64,000 nt of DNA from Actinomycetota bacterium (lineage in GTDB: Bacteria > Actinomycetota > Actinomycetes > Propionibacteriales > Propionibacteriaceae), in NCBI GenBank assembly GCA_020161795.1, contig JAIUOR010000062.1, forward strand, positions 1-64,000, in the 5' to 3' direction. How positions within the stretch are numbered: the first letter of the stretch is position 1; every line of letters begins with the position of its first letter. The notes beneath the pieces are model-generated. The model was not told the DNA's origin. It saw nothing but the letters and a program-made list of their open reading frames with translations, and searched no databases. Of the stretch, positions 1 to 8,812 are shown piece after piece. Made by a program: the position numbers and the translations under genes.

Positions 1-1
1 G

Positions 2-142
2 AGCCGCCAGACTGTGAGCGTCCGGTGGCGCGGCCGAGTGCAGTGGCAACTGGAGGATCTGGAGAAGCTCGCCGGGGCCATGGGCATCCCGGTCGCCCGG
101 TTCTTTGCGCGCTCGGAGGGATTCGAACCCCCAACCTTCTGA
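2..142 (+). CDS. C-terminal fragment of an XRE-type helix-turn-helix regulator (5' end outside the window)
   Basis: The reading frame enters from the left edge and encodes about 46 residues. It begins SRQTVSVRWRGRVQWQLEDL and continues with a leucine-rich helix ending GIPVARFF. The order 'SRQTVS-x-R-x-G...L-x-DLEKLAGAMGIPV' is the second half of a Cro/CI-type HTH (recognition helix, then the last two helices). The frame then runs straight into the tRNA-Arg gene on the other strand and stops at a TGA inside it, so the last ten codons (ending GFEPPTF) are antisense tRNA sequence. This suggests a gene truncated or fused at a tRNA, as happens beside phage or element attachment sites. The HTH assignment rests on a short match; the protein's target is unknown. 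Confidence 0.55.
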   Translation, partial: SRQTVSVRWRGRVQWQLEDLEKLAGAMGIPVARFFARSEGFEPPTF

Positions 143-180
143 TCCGTAGTCAGATGCTCTATCCGTTGAGCCACGAGCGC
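108..180 (-). tRNA. tRNA-Arg (anticodon ACG)
   Basis: The reverse complement folds as a complete 73-nt cloverleaf. The 7-bp acceptor stem is GCGCTCG/CGAGCGC. The anticodon stem TCTGA/TCAGA holds the loop CTACGGA, giving anticodon ACG, and the T-loop contains GGTTCGAATCC. The discriminator base is G and CCA is not encoded (the next bases read CAA). ACG, read as ICG after deamination, is the main tRNA for CGU, CGC and CGA codons. An HTH gene fragment ends inside it on the opposite strand and a second copy of its anticodon arm lies at 286-306. Confidence 0.95.
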
Positions 181-285
181 AGGTGCCGTAAGGCGTCGTC
201 CAGCTTACTCGACCTCCTGCGAGGGCGTCCAACCGAGCGATCGCGCGCGAGTCCGCCGCTGCCCACCGAAGCCTCCCTGCGCCCG

Positions 286-306
286 AACCTTCTGATCGGT
301 AGTCAG
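286..306. repeat. Duplicate of the tRNA-Arg anticodon arm (candidate att-site scar)
   Basis: Twenty of these 21 bases match positions 133-153 inside the tRNA-Arg gene; the only difference is G at 298 against C at 145. The copied piece is the anticodon stem-loop plus part of the variable region, and no other part of a tRNA surrounds it. Actinobacterial tyrosine integrases often use the anticodon arm as core site, so an isolated arm near the intact gene is what excision or deletion of an element would leave. That origin is inferred; no integrase gene is visible. The rest of the 274-bp gap 181-454 shows no convincing gene; the pckG promoter is expected in it, with a CATAAT box near 405. Confidence 0.6.
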
Positions 307-454
307 CAGCCCACCCACCGCGAGGTCACCACTCTCGGACTCACCAACATTCACTCATCAGCTGATGGAATCCCCGCCCAGCGCCCTCTTCGGGCCGAAC
401 TGAGGCATAATGGAAGTACAGGCGCAACGACGCGAACTGAGGAGTTGAGTCATC

Positions 455-2293
455 ATGAGCCTGGCCACGATCAATCTCGACGCTGCCCCAGCGGGGCTCC
501 CTGAAGAGGTGGTGGCCTGGGTCTCCTCGGTCGCCGAACTCACCCAACCGGAGGCGATCCACTTCTGCGATGGGTCCACCGAAGAGCGCGACCGGCTGAA
601 CGCTCAGATGATCGCCAGCGGCACCTTCATCGAACTCAACCAGGCCAAGCGGCCGGGCTGCTACCTCGCTCGCTCCAACCCCTCGGATGTGGCGCGGGTC
701 GAGGCCCGCACCTTCATCTGCTCCGAGCACCCCGAGGATGCCGGCCCCACCAACAACTGGGCCGATCCCGACGACATGCGGCTGACCCTGCAACGGGTCT
801 TCGCCGGCTCGATGCGCGGCCGCACCATGTACGTCATCCCGTTCTCCATGGGTCCGCTCGGCGGTCCGATCTCGAAACTGGGCATCGAGATCACCGACAG
901 TCCCTATGTCGTGGCCAACATGCGCATCATGACCCGCATGGGCGACGCCGCCCTGGAACACATCAAGAACGGCGAGTACTGGGTGCCCGCGGTGCATTCG
1001 GTCGGCTACCCGCTGATCGACGACGCGGGCGAGCCACGAGAAGACATCCCCTGGCCGTGCAACGACGAGAAATACATCTGCCACTTCCCCGAGACCCGCG
1101 AGATCTGGTCCTACGGCTCCGGCTACGGCGGCAACGCCCTACTGGGCAAGAAGTGCTACGCGCTGCGGATCGCGTCCGTGCTGGCCCGGGACGAGGGGTG
1201 GCTGGCCGAGCACATGCTGATCCTGCGCATCACCCGCCAATCGGACGGACGCCGCTTCCACCTCACCGCGGCCTTCCCGTCGGCCTGCGGCAAGACCAAC
1301 CTGGCCATGCTGCGTCCGACCATCCCGGGTTGGAAGGTCGAGACGATCGGCGACGACATCGCCTGGATGCGCCCCGGACCGGCCGGACGGCTCCACGCCA
1401 TCAACCCCGAGGCCGGCTTCTTCGGCGTCGCCCCCGGCACCTCCGAGGAGACCAACCCGACCGCGCTGCACGCCCTCGACCACGACACGATCTTCACCAA
1501 TGTCGGGCTGACCGACGACGGCGATGTCTGGTGGGAGGGCCTGACCGACGAGCCGCCCGCCCACCTGATCGACTGGCAGGGCCATGACTGGACCCCCGAC
1601 TGCGGACGCAAGGCCGCCCACCCCAACAGCCGGTTCACGGTCCGCGCCTCGCAGGCCGAATCGATCTCGCCCGACTGGGAGGATCCCGCCGGCGTTCCGG
1701 TCGACGTCATCCTGTTCGGCGGACGCCGTGCCCACAACGTCCCGCTCATCAGCGAGTCCTACGACTGGAACCACGGCGTCTTCGTCGGCGCCACCGTCTC
1801 CTCCGAACAGACCGCCGCCGCGGAAGGGACGGTCGGCGCACTGCGCCGCGACCCGTTCGCCATGCTGCCCTTCTGCGGCTACAACATGGCCGACTACTGG
1901 GGTCACTGGCTACGACTGGGCGCCCAGCTGGGCGCGAAGGCGCCCCGGATCTTCCAGGTCAACTGGTTCCGGAAGGCCGACGACGGCCACTTCCTGTGGC
2001 CCGGCTTCGGTGACAACTCCCGTCCGATCGAATGGGCGCTGCGCCGAGTCGCCGGCGAGGTGGAGGCCGTCGACGCGATCTCGGGACGGCTGCCCGCCCT
2101 GGACGACCTGAACACCGACGGGCTGGACATCACCGACGCCGACCTGGAGCACCTCTTCGAACTCGACCCGGACGCCTGGGCCACCGAGGCCGATCTCACC
2201 GAGGAGTACTTCGCCCAGTTCGCAGACCGGCTGCCGGCCGAACTCCAAGGCCAGCTGACAGCCCTGCGCAACCGGATCGCAGCAGCCCGGTAG
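455..2293 (+). CDS. pckG: Phosphoenolpyruvate carboxykinase (GTP)
   Basis: A 612-residue protein with the usual size of GTP-dependent PEPCK, the enzyme that interconverts oxaloacetate + GTP and phosphoenolpyruvate + GDP + CO2 in gluconeogenesis and, in propionic acid bacteria, in anaplerosis. The kinase-1 P-loop [12 protein letters not shown] lies at residues 274-285 and the metal-binding kinase-2 motif GDDIAWM at 299-305; [12 protein letters not shown] follows. The sequence [11 protein letters not shown]-type 'GGRR' stretch and the C-terminal helical region are intact. The start codon ATG is preceded by GAGGAG at good spacing. It is monocistronic: a tRNA lies upstream and the next gene is on the opposite strand 23 bp beyond its stop. 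The sequence leaves little doubt about the assignment. Confidence 0.98.
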   Translation: MSLATINLDAAPAGLPEEVVAWVSSVAELTQPEAIHFCDGSTEERDRLNAQMIASGTFIELNQAKRPGCYLARSNPSDVARVEARTFICSEHPEDAGPTNNWADPDDMRLTLQRVFAGSMRGRTMYVIPFSMGPLGGPISKLGIEITDSPYVVANMRIMTRMGDAALEHIKNGEYWVPAVHSVGYPLIDDAGEPREDIPWPCNDEKYICHFPETREIWSYGSGYGGNALLGKKCYALRIASVLARDEGWLAEHMLILRITRQSDGRRFHLTAAFPSACGKTNLAMLRPTIPGWKVETIGDDIAWMRPGPAGRLHAINPEAGFFGVAPGTSEETNPTALHALDHDTIFTNVGLTDDGDVWWEGLTDEPPAHLIDWQGHDWTPDCGRKAAHPNSRFTVRASQAESISPDWEDPAGVPVDVILFGGRRAHNVPLISESYDWNHGVFVGATVSSEQTAAAEGTVGALRRDPFAMLPFCGYNMADYWGHWLRLGAQLGAKAPRIFQVNWFRKADDGHFLWPGFGDNSRPIEWALRRVAGEVEAVDAISGRLPALDDLNTDGLDITDADLEHLFELDPDAWATEADLTEEYFAQFADRLPAELQGQLTALRNRIAAAR

Positions 2294-2316
2294 GCCGGGC
2301 CGCCAGACTGAGCGGA

Positions 2317-2625
2317 CTATCCCACCTGGTCGCCGACCAGGAACTGCAGCTGCGAGCCGCCCTGCGTCAAGGACGCCAGGCGCGCGTTCAGCTCGGCGTT
2401 GGCCGGATCGGCGATGTGGGCCGCGAAGCCGGCGTCGTCGCGGTAGCGCTCCAGCACCACGATGCGGTCGGAGTCGTCCCGATCGACGTACACCTCGAAG
2501 CGGTCGCACCCGGGATCGGCGTTGACGTGCACGGCATACTCACGCAGCAGACCCAGCACCTCCGCGCCCCGTCCCTCGCGGCACGGGATGACGGCGATGA
2601 GATCGACCGGGTGGCTCGGGTTCAT
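2317..2625 (-). CDS. Small antibiotic-biosynthesis-monooxygenase (ABM) fold protein
   Basis: A 102-residue protein with the ferredoxin-like ABM pattern: an N-terminal strand 'VDLIAVIPCREGRGAEVLGLL', then the characteristic 'DPGCDRFEVYVDRDDSDRIVVLERYRD' and a helix with HI. Family members are dimeric cofactor-free quinol or polyketide monooxygenases, or simply small-molecule-binding proteins; the substrate cannot be read from sequence. The frame is open further upstream, but ATG at 2625 is preferred because GGAGAAG sits 3-9 nt before it. It is convergent with pckG and followed on its own strand by nothing obvious. It is separate from the OYE gene behind it, whose stop is 76 bp upstream of this start. 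Confidence 0.75.
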   Translation of the reverse strand: MNPSHPVDLIAVIPCREGRGAEVLGLLREYAVHVNADPGCDRFEVYVDRDDSDRIVVLERYRDDAGFAAHIADPANAELNARLASLTQGGSQLQFLVGDQVG

Positions 2626-2700
2626 GTCTTCTCCTTGTCCGATGTCGCGGAGGTCCCTCCGCTCGGCCGGGTCGCTGCCCGTCATGGTGCCACGGATCGG

Positions 2701-3801
2701 TCAGCCCCGCTCGGGCTGCACGACGACCTCCGGCCAGCGGCCGCGCAGGTAGGCGTCGGGGTAGCGGGCCTGGCTCGGATCGCCGAGCTCGGCCGCGGCG
2801 CGCTGCGGCCAGGCCGGCTCACGCAGCGCCACCCGGCCCAGCATCACCGCGTCCGCGCGGCCCTCGTCGAGGATCGCCTGGGCCTGCGCCGGATCGGTGA
2901 TCCGCCCGACCGCGCTGACCGGCACTCCCGCCGTCCGCACCGCCTCGGCCAGTGGCACCTGATAGCCGGGGTCGGTGGGGATCTTGGCCAGCACGTTCCC
3001 GGCGCTGGAGACGTCGACCAGGTCGACGCCGTGCTCGGCCAGCAACCCGGCCAGCCGGACGGAGTCGTCGACGCTCCAGCCGCCGTCGAGCCACTCGGTG
3101 GCGGAGAGCCGGACGAACAGCGGCTTGCCCGCGGGCCACACCGCGCGCACCGCGTCGACCACCTCGAGCAGCAGCCGCGTGCGGCCCGCGAAGTCGCCGC
3201 CGTACTCGTCGGTGCGCTGATTGCTGAAGGGCGAGAGGAACTCGAAGAGCAGGTAGCCGTGCGCGGCATGGAGGTCGATCACGTCGAACCCCGCCTCGTC
3301 CGCCCTCACGGCAGCCCGAGCGAAGGCCGCCACGACGCCGGCGATCTCGTCCGTGGTCAGCGCGTGCGGTTCGGCCAGCCCGGGGAAGGCGAGCGCCGAA
3401 GGGGCGACCGCCTGCCAGCCGCCGTCCTCGACCGGGACGGAGCCACGCGGGCCGGGATGGTCGCGGTAGACCGAGGCCTTCCGTCCGGCATGGGCGAGCT
3501 GGACGCCGATCGCCGCCCCCTGGGCGTGACAGAAGTCGACGATCCGCGCCCAGGCGTCCCGCTGCGCGTCGTTCCACAGCCCGGTGTCCTCCGGGGAGAT
3601 CCGTCCCTCCGGAACAATGGCGGTGGCCTCGGCCACGATCAACCCGAACCCCCCGGTGGCCCGTGCTCCCAGGTGCACCAGGTGCCAGTCCGTCGGCACT
3701 CCGTCACGAGCCTCGCACATGTACTGGCACATCGGGGAGAGGAACATCCGATTCGGAATCGTCAGGTCGCGCAGCACCAGCGGAGCGAAGAGGGAGGTCA
3801 T
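2701..3801 (-). CDS. Old Yellow Enzyme family NADH:flavin oxidoreductase (YqjM class)
   Basis: A 366-residue FMN-dependent TIM-barrel ene-reductase that would reduce activated C=C bonds of enals, enones or quinones with NAD(P)H. The YqjM-class signature is clear: SPMCQYM at 22-28 with Cys25 tuning the flavin, QLAHAGRK at 101-108, and the substrate-anchoring His178/His181 pair in LHAAHGY. The C-terminal phosphate-binding 'VSAVGRI' and 'ADAVMLGR' segments are present. The start at 3801 is supported by a TACTGT box exactly 7 nt before the ATG, the leaderless-mRNA pattern seen repeatedly here; longer frames upstream are shadows of the ROK gene. The physiological substrate is unknown; a role in detoxifying electrophiles is typical. 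Confidence 0.93.
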   Translation of the reverse strand: MTSLFAPLVLRDLTIPNRMFLSPMCQYMCEARDGVPTDWHLVHLGARATGGFGLIVAEATAIVPEGRISPEDTGLWNDAQRDAWARIVDFCHAQGAAIGVQLAHAGRKASVYRDHPGPRGSVPVEDGGWQAVAPSALAFPGLAEPHALTTDEIAGVVAAFARAAVRADEAGFDVIDLHAAHGYLLFEFLSPFSNQRTDEYGGDFAGRTRLLLEVVDAVRAVWPAGKPLFVRLSATEWLDGGWSVDDSVRLAGLLAEHGVDLVDVSSAGNVLAKIPTDPGYQVPLAEAVRTAGVPVSAVGRITDPAQAQAILDEGRADAVMLGRVALREPAWPQRAAAELGDPSQARYPDAYLRGRWPEVVVQPERG

Positions 3802-3827
3802 GCCATCAACAGTATGGGGTCGCGCCC

Positions 3828-5069
3828 TCAGCCGTAGGTCGGTCGCGACAGAGCCACCGGCGACAACAGGTACTCGATCCCCAGCACCACCGCGCCGGCC
3901 ACCCCGGCGCGCTCCCCCAGCACGCTGAAGGCGACCTGCAGATTGCGGGTGGCGAGCGGCCGGGCCCGCTCGTACACCATCGATCGCAGCCCGGCCAGCA
4001 GATCGTCGGACGCCGAAGTGGCGATACCCGAGATCACCACTCGCGCCGGATTGAAGATGTTCACCATGTTGGCGATCGCCTCGCCGAGATAGGTCGCCGA
4101 TTCCCGAATGGCCATCGTCGCCGTCGGATCGCCGGAGCGGATCAGGTCGGCCAGCTCGAAGGCAGTCGTCGGCGTCGGCCCGCCCGGCTCGGAGAGCTCG
4201 ACGTAGCGACGCAACAGGGCCGGCACCGACGCCACGGCCTCCAGGCACGCGACACTGCCGCAGCGGCAGACCGCCGGAGGCGCCGAGCGCAGCCGCATGT
4301 GCCCCATCTCGCCGGATGCCCCGGCGCTGCCGTGGTGGATGACACCGGTCTCGGTCACCAGCCCCGCTCCGACGCCGGTACCGATCTTCACCGCCATCAA
4401 TGGCGACTGGTCCGGGGCCAGAGCGCGGGATTCGCCGAGCGCACGCAGGTTGGCGTCGTTCTCCAGGATGACGTGGCAGTCGAACTCGGCTCGCAACGGC
4501 TCGATGACGCGGAACCCATCCCACCCGGGCATGATCGGCGGACGCACCGGGACGCCCGCCTGGTAGTCGACCCGGGCCGGGAGCCCGATGACGACGCAGC
4601 GGCGCCGCTGGTTCGCCTGCGACTCCGCGAGCAACTCGTGCATCTGCCCCACCAGGATCTCCAGCGTGGCGGTCGGCCCGGTGTCGACGTTCAACTCGAT
4701 CGTGCGCTCGGCGAGCACTCGCTGTGCGAGATCGACCACCGCCAGGCGGGTGGAGCGCGCACCGCAGTCGAACAGCAGGATCGTTCCCGCCGCCGGGTCG
4801 ATCGCCAGCGACTCGGCCGGCCGGCCGCGGCCGGCATGGGGCATCGTGCCTTCGCGTTTCAGCACTCCGGCGCGCAGCAACCGGTCGACGACGCCGGTGA
4901 TCGTGGTGCGAGACAATCCCGTCGCCGCGCTCAACTCCGCTTTACTCGCGGCCATGCCGGAGGCGATCAGGCGCGTGACGGTCGACAGGGCGACGTCGCC
5001 CCCGCGTCGAAGGTCTGAATCCGGCGGCAGGAGCCGCAGGATGGGCAGTCGGTCGGGCTCACTCGACAT
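3828..5069 (-). CDS. ROK-family transcriptional regulator (NagC/XylR type), likely regulator of the allose operon
   Basis: A 413-residue protein with an N-terminal winged HTH (residues about 26-75, SKAELSAATGLSRTTITGVVDRL) joined to a ROK sugar-kinase-like domain. The zinc motif reads CRCGSVACLE, so the usual glycine before the third cysteine is alanine. Phosphate-binding elements such as LFDCGARSTRLAVVD and KIGTGVGAGLV are recognisable. The gene is divergent from alsB across 167 bp, the classic position for the regulator of the neighbouring sugar operon; D-allose or a phosphorylated derivative as inducer is inferred. E. coli uses an RpiR-type repressor (AlsR) for this job, so a ROK regulator is a different solution. 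Its own promoter region is AT-rich (about 5070-5110). Confidence 0.9.
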   Translation of the reverse strand: MSSEPDRLPILRLLPPDSDLRRGGDVALSTVTRLIASGMAASKAELSAATGLSRTTITGVVDRLLRAGVLKREGTMPHAGRGRPAESLAIDPAAGTILLFDCGARSTRLAVVDLAQRVLAERTIELNVDTGPTATLEILVGQMHELLAESQANQRRRCVVIGLPARVDYQAGVPVRPPIMPGWDGFRVIEPLRAEFDCHVILENDANLRALGESRALAPDQSPLMAVKIGTGVGAGLVTETGVIHHGSAGASGEMGHMRLRSAPPAVCRCGSVACLEAVASVPALLRRYVELSEPGGPTPTTAFELADLIRSGDPTATMAIRESATYLGEAIANMVNIFNPARVVISGIATSASDDLLAGLRSMVYERARPLATRNLQVAFSVLGERAGVAGAVVLGIEYLLSPVALSRPTYG

Positions 5070-5115
5070 GGCTAAATCATGGTCTATAACGACTTAATAA
5101 TGCAAAAATCGGACG

Positions 5116-5145
5116 TTGTAACGCAACCACTGTGCGGAATAAGGT
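5116..5145 (+). promoter_or_regulatory. Probable promoter of the allose operon
   Basis: TTGTAA at 5116-5121 and TAAGGT at 5140-5145 are separated by 18 bp, a fair match to a vegetative actinobacterial promoter, with the alsB start 91 bp downstream. The AT-rich stretch just upstream (5073-5110) stands out from the GC-rich surroundings and is a likely binding area for the divergent ROK regulator, but I found no clean palindrome there. Inferred from pattern only. Confidence 0.4.
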
Positions 5146-5236
5146 ATGGCCAATAGGCAACGGCGCCCTTGGCGATCGGATGCCCCTCGATGCAGAGCGC
5201 GGCTGTCCCGGCCGACGCCAAAGGAAAGGTAAACCA

Positions 5237-6220
5237 ATGCGCAGATCCGTCAAGGTGATGACTGCAGCTGCCGCAGCGACGGCGCTGATGTCTCTCGCCG
5301 CTTGTAGCGGCAACGCGACTCCCGCCCCGACCGGTGGCGATACCGCCGCTCCCAGCGGCGACGCCAAGTACGCGGTCGTCCTGAAGGTTCTCTCGTCCGA
5401 GTTCTGGCAGAAGATGGAAGCCGGCGTCAAGGACAAGGCCAAGGAGCTCGGCGTGCAGGTTGACGTCTACGCCGCCAACTCCGAGGACGACGTCGAGGGC
5501 CAGGTGGCGCTCGCCGAGAACCTGCTCGACCAGAACTACGCGGGTATCGGCGTCGCGCCGCTGACCGCCGACAACCTGGTCAACGTGGTGGCCAAGGCGA
5601 CCGCCAATGGCACCCCCGTGATCAACCTCGACGAGAAGATCAACTCAGAAGCCCTGTCCGCGGCCGGTGGCGCCCTGATCGGCTTCATCACCACCGACAA
5701 CGTCTCGGTCGGCTCAATGGGCGCCGGCTTCATCGTCGACCAGCTGGGTGGCAGCGGTGGCCAGGTTGCCATCATCGAGGGCAAGGCCGGCACGGCTTCG
5801 GGCGAGGCCCGCAAGCAGGGCGCGACCGAGGCCTTCAGCGCCGCGGCCGGCGTTGAGTTGGTCGACTCCCAGCCCGCTGACTGGGACCGCACCCGCGCCT
5901 TCGACCTGGCGACCAACTACATCGCGAAGTACCCGGATCTGAAGGGCATCTACTGCGCGAACGACACCATGGCGATGGGCGCCCAGGAAGCCGTTGAGAA
6001 GTCGGGCCGCGACATCATCGTGGTCGGCACCGACGGCAACGCCGACGCGATCGAGTCGGTGAAGGCCGGCAAGCTCGGCGCCACCGTGGCGCAGGACAGC
6101 GCCGGCATCGGCGCCGCCGGTATCGAGCAGCTGGTCGAGTTCGTGAAGTCGGGTCAGAAGTTCGACTCCTCAGTGCAGTCGACTGAGAAGTTCATCGATG
6201 CCATCCTGATCACCAAGTAG
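5237..6220 (+). CDS. alsB: D-allose/ribose-type ABC substrate-binding lipoprotein
   Basis: A 327-residue periplasmic-binding-protein-like lipoprotein of the ribose/allose class (Peripla_BP_4). It has a short signal peptide with a lipobox LAAC, Cys23 being the lipidated residue, a Thr/Pro/Ala-rich linker, then the mature domain starting KYAVVLKVLSSEFWQKMEAG. 'GIGVAPLTADNL', 'VINLDEKIN' and 'GIYCANDTMAMGAQEAV' are typical of this family. ATG 5237 is chosen because AAAGGAAAGG precedes it and the signal peptide starts there. It is the first gene of the als operon and is followed by a strong 16-bp stem-loop. The allose assignment comes mainly from the downstream alsE, alsK and rpiB genes; ribose or another aldose is possible. 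Confidence 0.88.
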   Translation: MRRSVKVMTAAAAATALMSLAACSGNATPAPTGGDTAAPSGDAKYAVVLKVLSSEFWQKMEAGVKDKAKELGVQVDVYAANSEDDVEGQVALAENLLDQNYAGIGVAPLTADNLVNVVAKATANGTPVINLDEKINSEALSAAGGALIGFITTDNVSVGSMGAGFIVDQLGGSGGQVAIIEGKAGTASGEARKQGATEAFSAAAGVELVDSQPADWDRTRAFDLATNYIAKYPDLKGIYCANDTMAMGAQEAVEKSGRDIIVVGTDGNADAIESVKAGKLGATVAQDSAGIGAAGIEQLVEFVKSGQKFDSSVQSTEKFIDAILITK

Positions 6221-6236
6221 GCGTTCAGATTCCTCA

Positions 6237-6279
6237 GGCCGAGCCGGTCGAGGCAGCGCTCTGCTCGACCGGCTCGGCC
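6237..6279 (+). other. 16-bp intercistronic stem-loop between alsB and alsA
   Basis: GGCCGAGCCGGTCGAG at 6237-6252 is perfectly complementary to 6264-6279, leaving an 11-nt loop. No U-run follows, and the operon clearly continues 20 bp later. In binding-protein-dependent transporter operons such hairpins usually stabilise the upstream mRNA or partly terminate transcription, so that more binding protein than membrane components is made. That role is inferred. Confidence 0.7.
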
Positions 6280-6298
6280 CTATCCCAAGGTGGAAACG

Positions 6299-7837
6299 AT
6301 GCAACCGATTGTCGAAATGCGAGGCATCACCAAGCGGTTCCCGGGCGTCGTCGCACTGGACAACATCAACTTCGATGTTCTCCCTGGCGAAGTCCACGCC
6401 CTGCTCGGTGAGAACGGCGCGGGCAAGTCCACGCTGATGAAGATCCTGTCGGGTGCTTACGAGCCAACGGCCGGGACGGTCGTCATCGAAGGCGTCGAGC
6501 ATGACCGGCTGACGACGAAGCAGTCGTCCGAGGCAGGCATCTCGATCATCTACCAGGAACTCTCGGTGATCGAACAGCTGTCGATCATGGAGACGATCTT
6601 CGTCGGCAACCTGGCCACAACCAAGGTGGCCGGCATCCCGGTGGTCGATCACAAGGCGATGTACAAGCGCACCAAGGAGCTGCTCGAGCAGGTCGGCCTC
6701 AAGCGCGATCCGATGACCTCGGTGCGCGACCTGTCGATCTCGGAGAAGCAGATGGTCGAGATCGCCCGCGCGATCGCCTTCTCGGCCAAGGTGATCGTGA
6801 TGGACGAGCCGACCTCCTCCCTCACCGACGAGGAAGTGAATCAGCTCTTCGCGATCATCGCCCAGCTGAAGGCGGAGGGCCGTTCCGTCGTCTACATCTC
6901 CCACAAACTCAAAGAGATCACCGCCATGTGCGACCGGGTCACCGTGCTCAAGGACGGCACAGCGGTGGGCACCCGCGACGTCGCGGGAGTCACCGTCGAC
7001 CAGCTGGTCACGATGATGGTCGGGCGCGAACTGCAGGGCAAGTACAACGAGAAGCACGAGGGACACGTCGCCTCCACCACCCCGATCCTCGAGGTGAAGG
7101 GCATGACCCGCCGCGACGGCTACGTCAAGAACGCGGAGTTCACGCTCTACGAGGGCGAGATCCTGGGCTTCTCCGGGCTGGTCGGTTCGGGACGATCCGA
7201 GCTGATGGAAGTGATCTACGGTGCCGCCCCCCGGCGCGACGGCAGCGTCCTGCTGCACGGCAAGCCGCTCAGCATCAAGACCCCCTACGACGCCGTCAAG
7301 GCCGGCATCTGCATGCTCACCGAGGATCGCCGCTACACCGGCATCCTGGCGAACTTCTCGCTGCGGCGGAACTTCGCCATCGGCGAGCAGATCAAGAGCA
7401 GCTCGGGCGGCGGCCTGATCGGGCTGATCGACTTCGCCAGGGAGCTGGCGATCGCCAAGGAACAGGGCGTCGCGATGCAGGTGAAGATGCGGGACATCGA
7501 GCAGAACATCACCGAGCTGTCCGGCGGAAACCAGCAGAAGGTCCTGCTGGGTCGGCAGCTGGCCACCGACGCGAAGGTCATCATCTTCGATGAGCCGACT
7601 AAGGGCATCGACGTCGGGACCAAGGCCGAGTTCTACGCGATCATGCGGCGGCTCGCCAATGAGGGCGTCGGCGTCATCGTCGTCTCGTCCGAGATGCCAG
7701 AACTCCTCGCGGTCTGCGACCGCATCATCGTCTTCGCCGAAGGGAAGCAGCGTGCTGAGTTCCCGATCGAGGAGGCAACCGAAGAGAACCTCGTTAGGGC
7801 GGCGACGCACTACGGCAACGAAGAGGAAAACCAGTGA
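6299..7837 (+). CDS. alsA: Sugar ABC transporter ATP-binding protein (two-domain, ribose/allose type)
   Basis: A 512-residue ATPase made of two fused nucleotide-binding domains, the arrangement of RbsA/AlsA/XylG (CUT2) importers. The first domain has the P-loop GENGAGKST at about residues 40-48, a signature near 'VRDLSISEKQMVEIARA' and Walker B 'VIVMDEPTSSL'. The second has a degenerate P-loop (GLVGSGRSELM), the signature LSGGNQQKVLLGRQL and Walker B 'VIIFDEPTKGID'. ATG 6299 is preferred to an in-frame GTG at 6290 because AAGGTGG lies just before it. The stop overlaps the permease start (GTGA). Together with alsB and alsC it would power import of the sugar. Confidence 0.93.
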   Translation: MQPIVEMRGITKRFPGVVALDNINFDVLPGEVHALLGENGAGKSTLMKILSGAYEPTAGTVVIEGVEHDRLTTKQSSEAGISIIYQELSVIEQLSIMETIFVGNLATTKVAGIPVVDHKAMYKRTKELLEQVGLKRDPMTSVRDLSISEKQMVEIARAIAFSAKVIVMDEPTSSLTDEEVNQLFAIIAQLKAEGRSVVYISHKLKEITAMCDRVTVLKDGTAVGTRDVAGVTVDQLVTMMVGRELQGKYNEKHEGHVASTTPILEVKGMTRRDGYVKNAEFTLYEGEILGFSGLVGSGRSELMEVIYGAAPRRDGSVLLHGKPLSIKTPYDAVKAGICMLTEDRRYTGILANFSLRRNFAIGEQIKSSSGGGLIGLIDFARELAIAKEQGVAMQVKMRDIEQNITELSGGNQQKVLLGRQLATDAKVIIFDEPTKGIDVGTKAEFYAIMRRLANEGVGVIVVSSEMPELLAVCDRIIVFAEGKQRAEFPIEEATEENLVRAATHYGNEEENQ

Positions 7838-8805
7838 AAGAACAGTCGACCGCCATGGAGCGGTTCCAGGACATGTGGTCGAAGTACTCGACCCTCGCCA
7901 TTCTCGTGCTCATCCTGATCGTCTTCAGCGCACTGGCGCCGGGCTCGTTCCTCTCCGGGAACAACTTCCTGCGCATCCTGGAGCAGTCGTCGATCACGAT
8001 CCTGCTGGCAGTCGGTGAGTTCTTCGCGATCCTGCTCGCGGGCATCGACCTGTCGGTCGGCTCGGTCATGGCGCTGACCGGCGTGGTGGCCGCGCAGCTG
8101 ATGGTGATGGGCATCCCGTGGCCGATCGCCGTCCTGCTGGGCTGTCTGGTGCTGGGTGGCCTCATCGGCGCGCTCAACGGCGGTCTGATCAACCTGACCG
8201 GCCTGCCGCCGTTCGTCATCACCCTCGGCACGATGGCCATCTTCCGTGGCCTCACCTATGTCCTCTCCGACGCTCGCGCGGTCTCGGGGCTCCCGCCGGA
8301 GTTCAGCGCGGCCGTCGGTGGCCAGGTGCTCGGCTTCCTCGCGGTGCCGATCCTGGTGGCCCTGGCCATCTCTGCGCTGCTGGTCTTCTTCACGGTCAAG
8401 ACCAAGCCCGGCCGCAACCTGTACGCCATGGGCGGCAACCCCCAGGCCGCCTGGTTCGCCGGCATCAACCTGAAGCGCCACACCCTGCTCGCCTTCACCA
8501 TCTCGGGCGCGGCGGCCGGTCTGGCCGGCATGGTCAACGTCGCTCGCCTCGGCGCTGCCGAGCCCAATGCGGGCACCGGCTGGGAACTGTTCGCCATCGC
8601 GGCCGTGATCATCGGCGGCACGTCGTTCTTCGGCGGCGAAGGCGTGATCTGGAAGGTCGTCATCGGCGGCCTGATCATCGGCACCATCAACAACGGCCTG
8701 AACATGGTGGGCGTCTCGGCCTACTACCAGCAGATCGCGATGGGCGCCCTGATCGTGCTCGCGGTCACCCTCGACCGGTTCTTCGGATCGAGCAGCAAGC
8801 GCTAG
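7834..8805 (+). CDS. alsC: Sugar ABC transporter permease (ribose/allose type)
   Basis: A 323-residue BPD_transp_2 permease with about eight to ten hydrophobic segments, e.g. LAILVLILIVFSAL near the N-terminus. Family hallmarks are 'LAGIDLSVGSVMALTGVV', 'GLINLTGLPPFVITLGTMAIFRGLTYV' and 'YAMGGNPQAAWFAGI'. The start is GTG in a 4-bp overlap with alsA, indicating translational coupling. One permease gene is normal here because CUT2 importers use a homodimer. An 11-bp hairpin follows immediately after the stop, separating transport genes from the enzymes. Confidence 0.93.
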   Translation: MKEQSTAMERFQDMWSKYSTLAILVLILIVFSALAPGSFLSGNNFLRILEQSSITILLAVGEFFAILLAGIDLSVGSVMALTGVVAAQLMVMGIPWPIAVLLGCLVLGGLIGALNGGLINLTGLPPFVITLGTMAIFRGLTYVLSDARAVSGLPPEFSAAVGGQVLGFLAVPILVALAISALLVFFTVKTKPGRNLYAMGGNPQAAWFAGINLKRHTLLAFTISGAAAGLAGMVNVARLGAAEPNAGTGWELFAIAAVIIGGTSFFGGEGVIWKVVIGGLIIGTINNGLNMVGVSAYYQQIAMGALIVLAVTLDRFFGSSSKR

Positions 8806-8812
8806 ACCCGAA

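Noticed and set aside
25-504. Plus-strand frame across the tRNA-Arg gene with the peptide GGIRTPNLLIRSQMLYPLSH
   Set aside because: This is antisense tRNA sequence read as protein, a common annotation artefact; it has no ribosome-binding site and overlaps pckG.
3-2318. Shared GCCGCCAGACTG at the window start and again just after the pckG stop (about 2299)
   Set aside because: Only 12 identical bases plus a short similar tail; the first copy is coding for the HTH motif, so chance is the better explanation than a transposon end.
2032-3837. 601-codon plus-strand frame opposite the OYE and ABM genes
   Set aside because: Composition is that of a shadow frame; the minus-strand genes have clear motifs and start signals.
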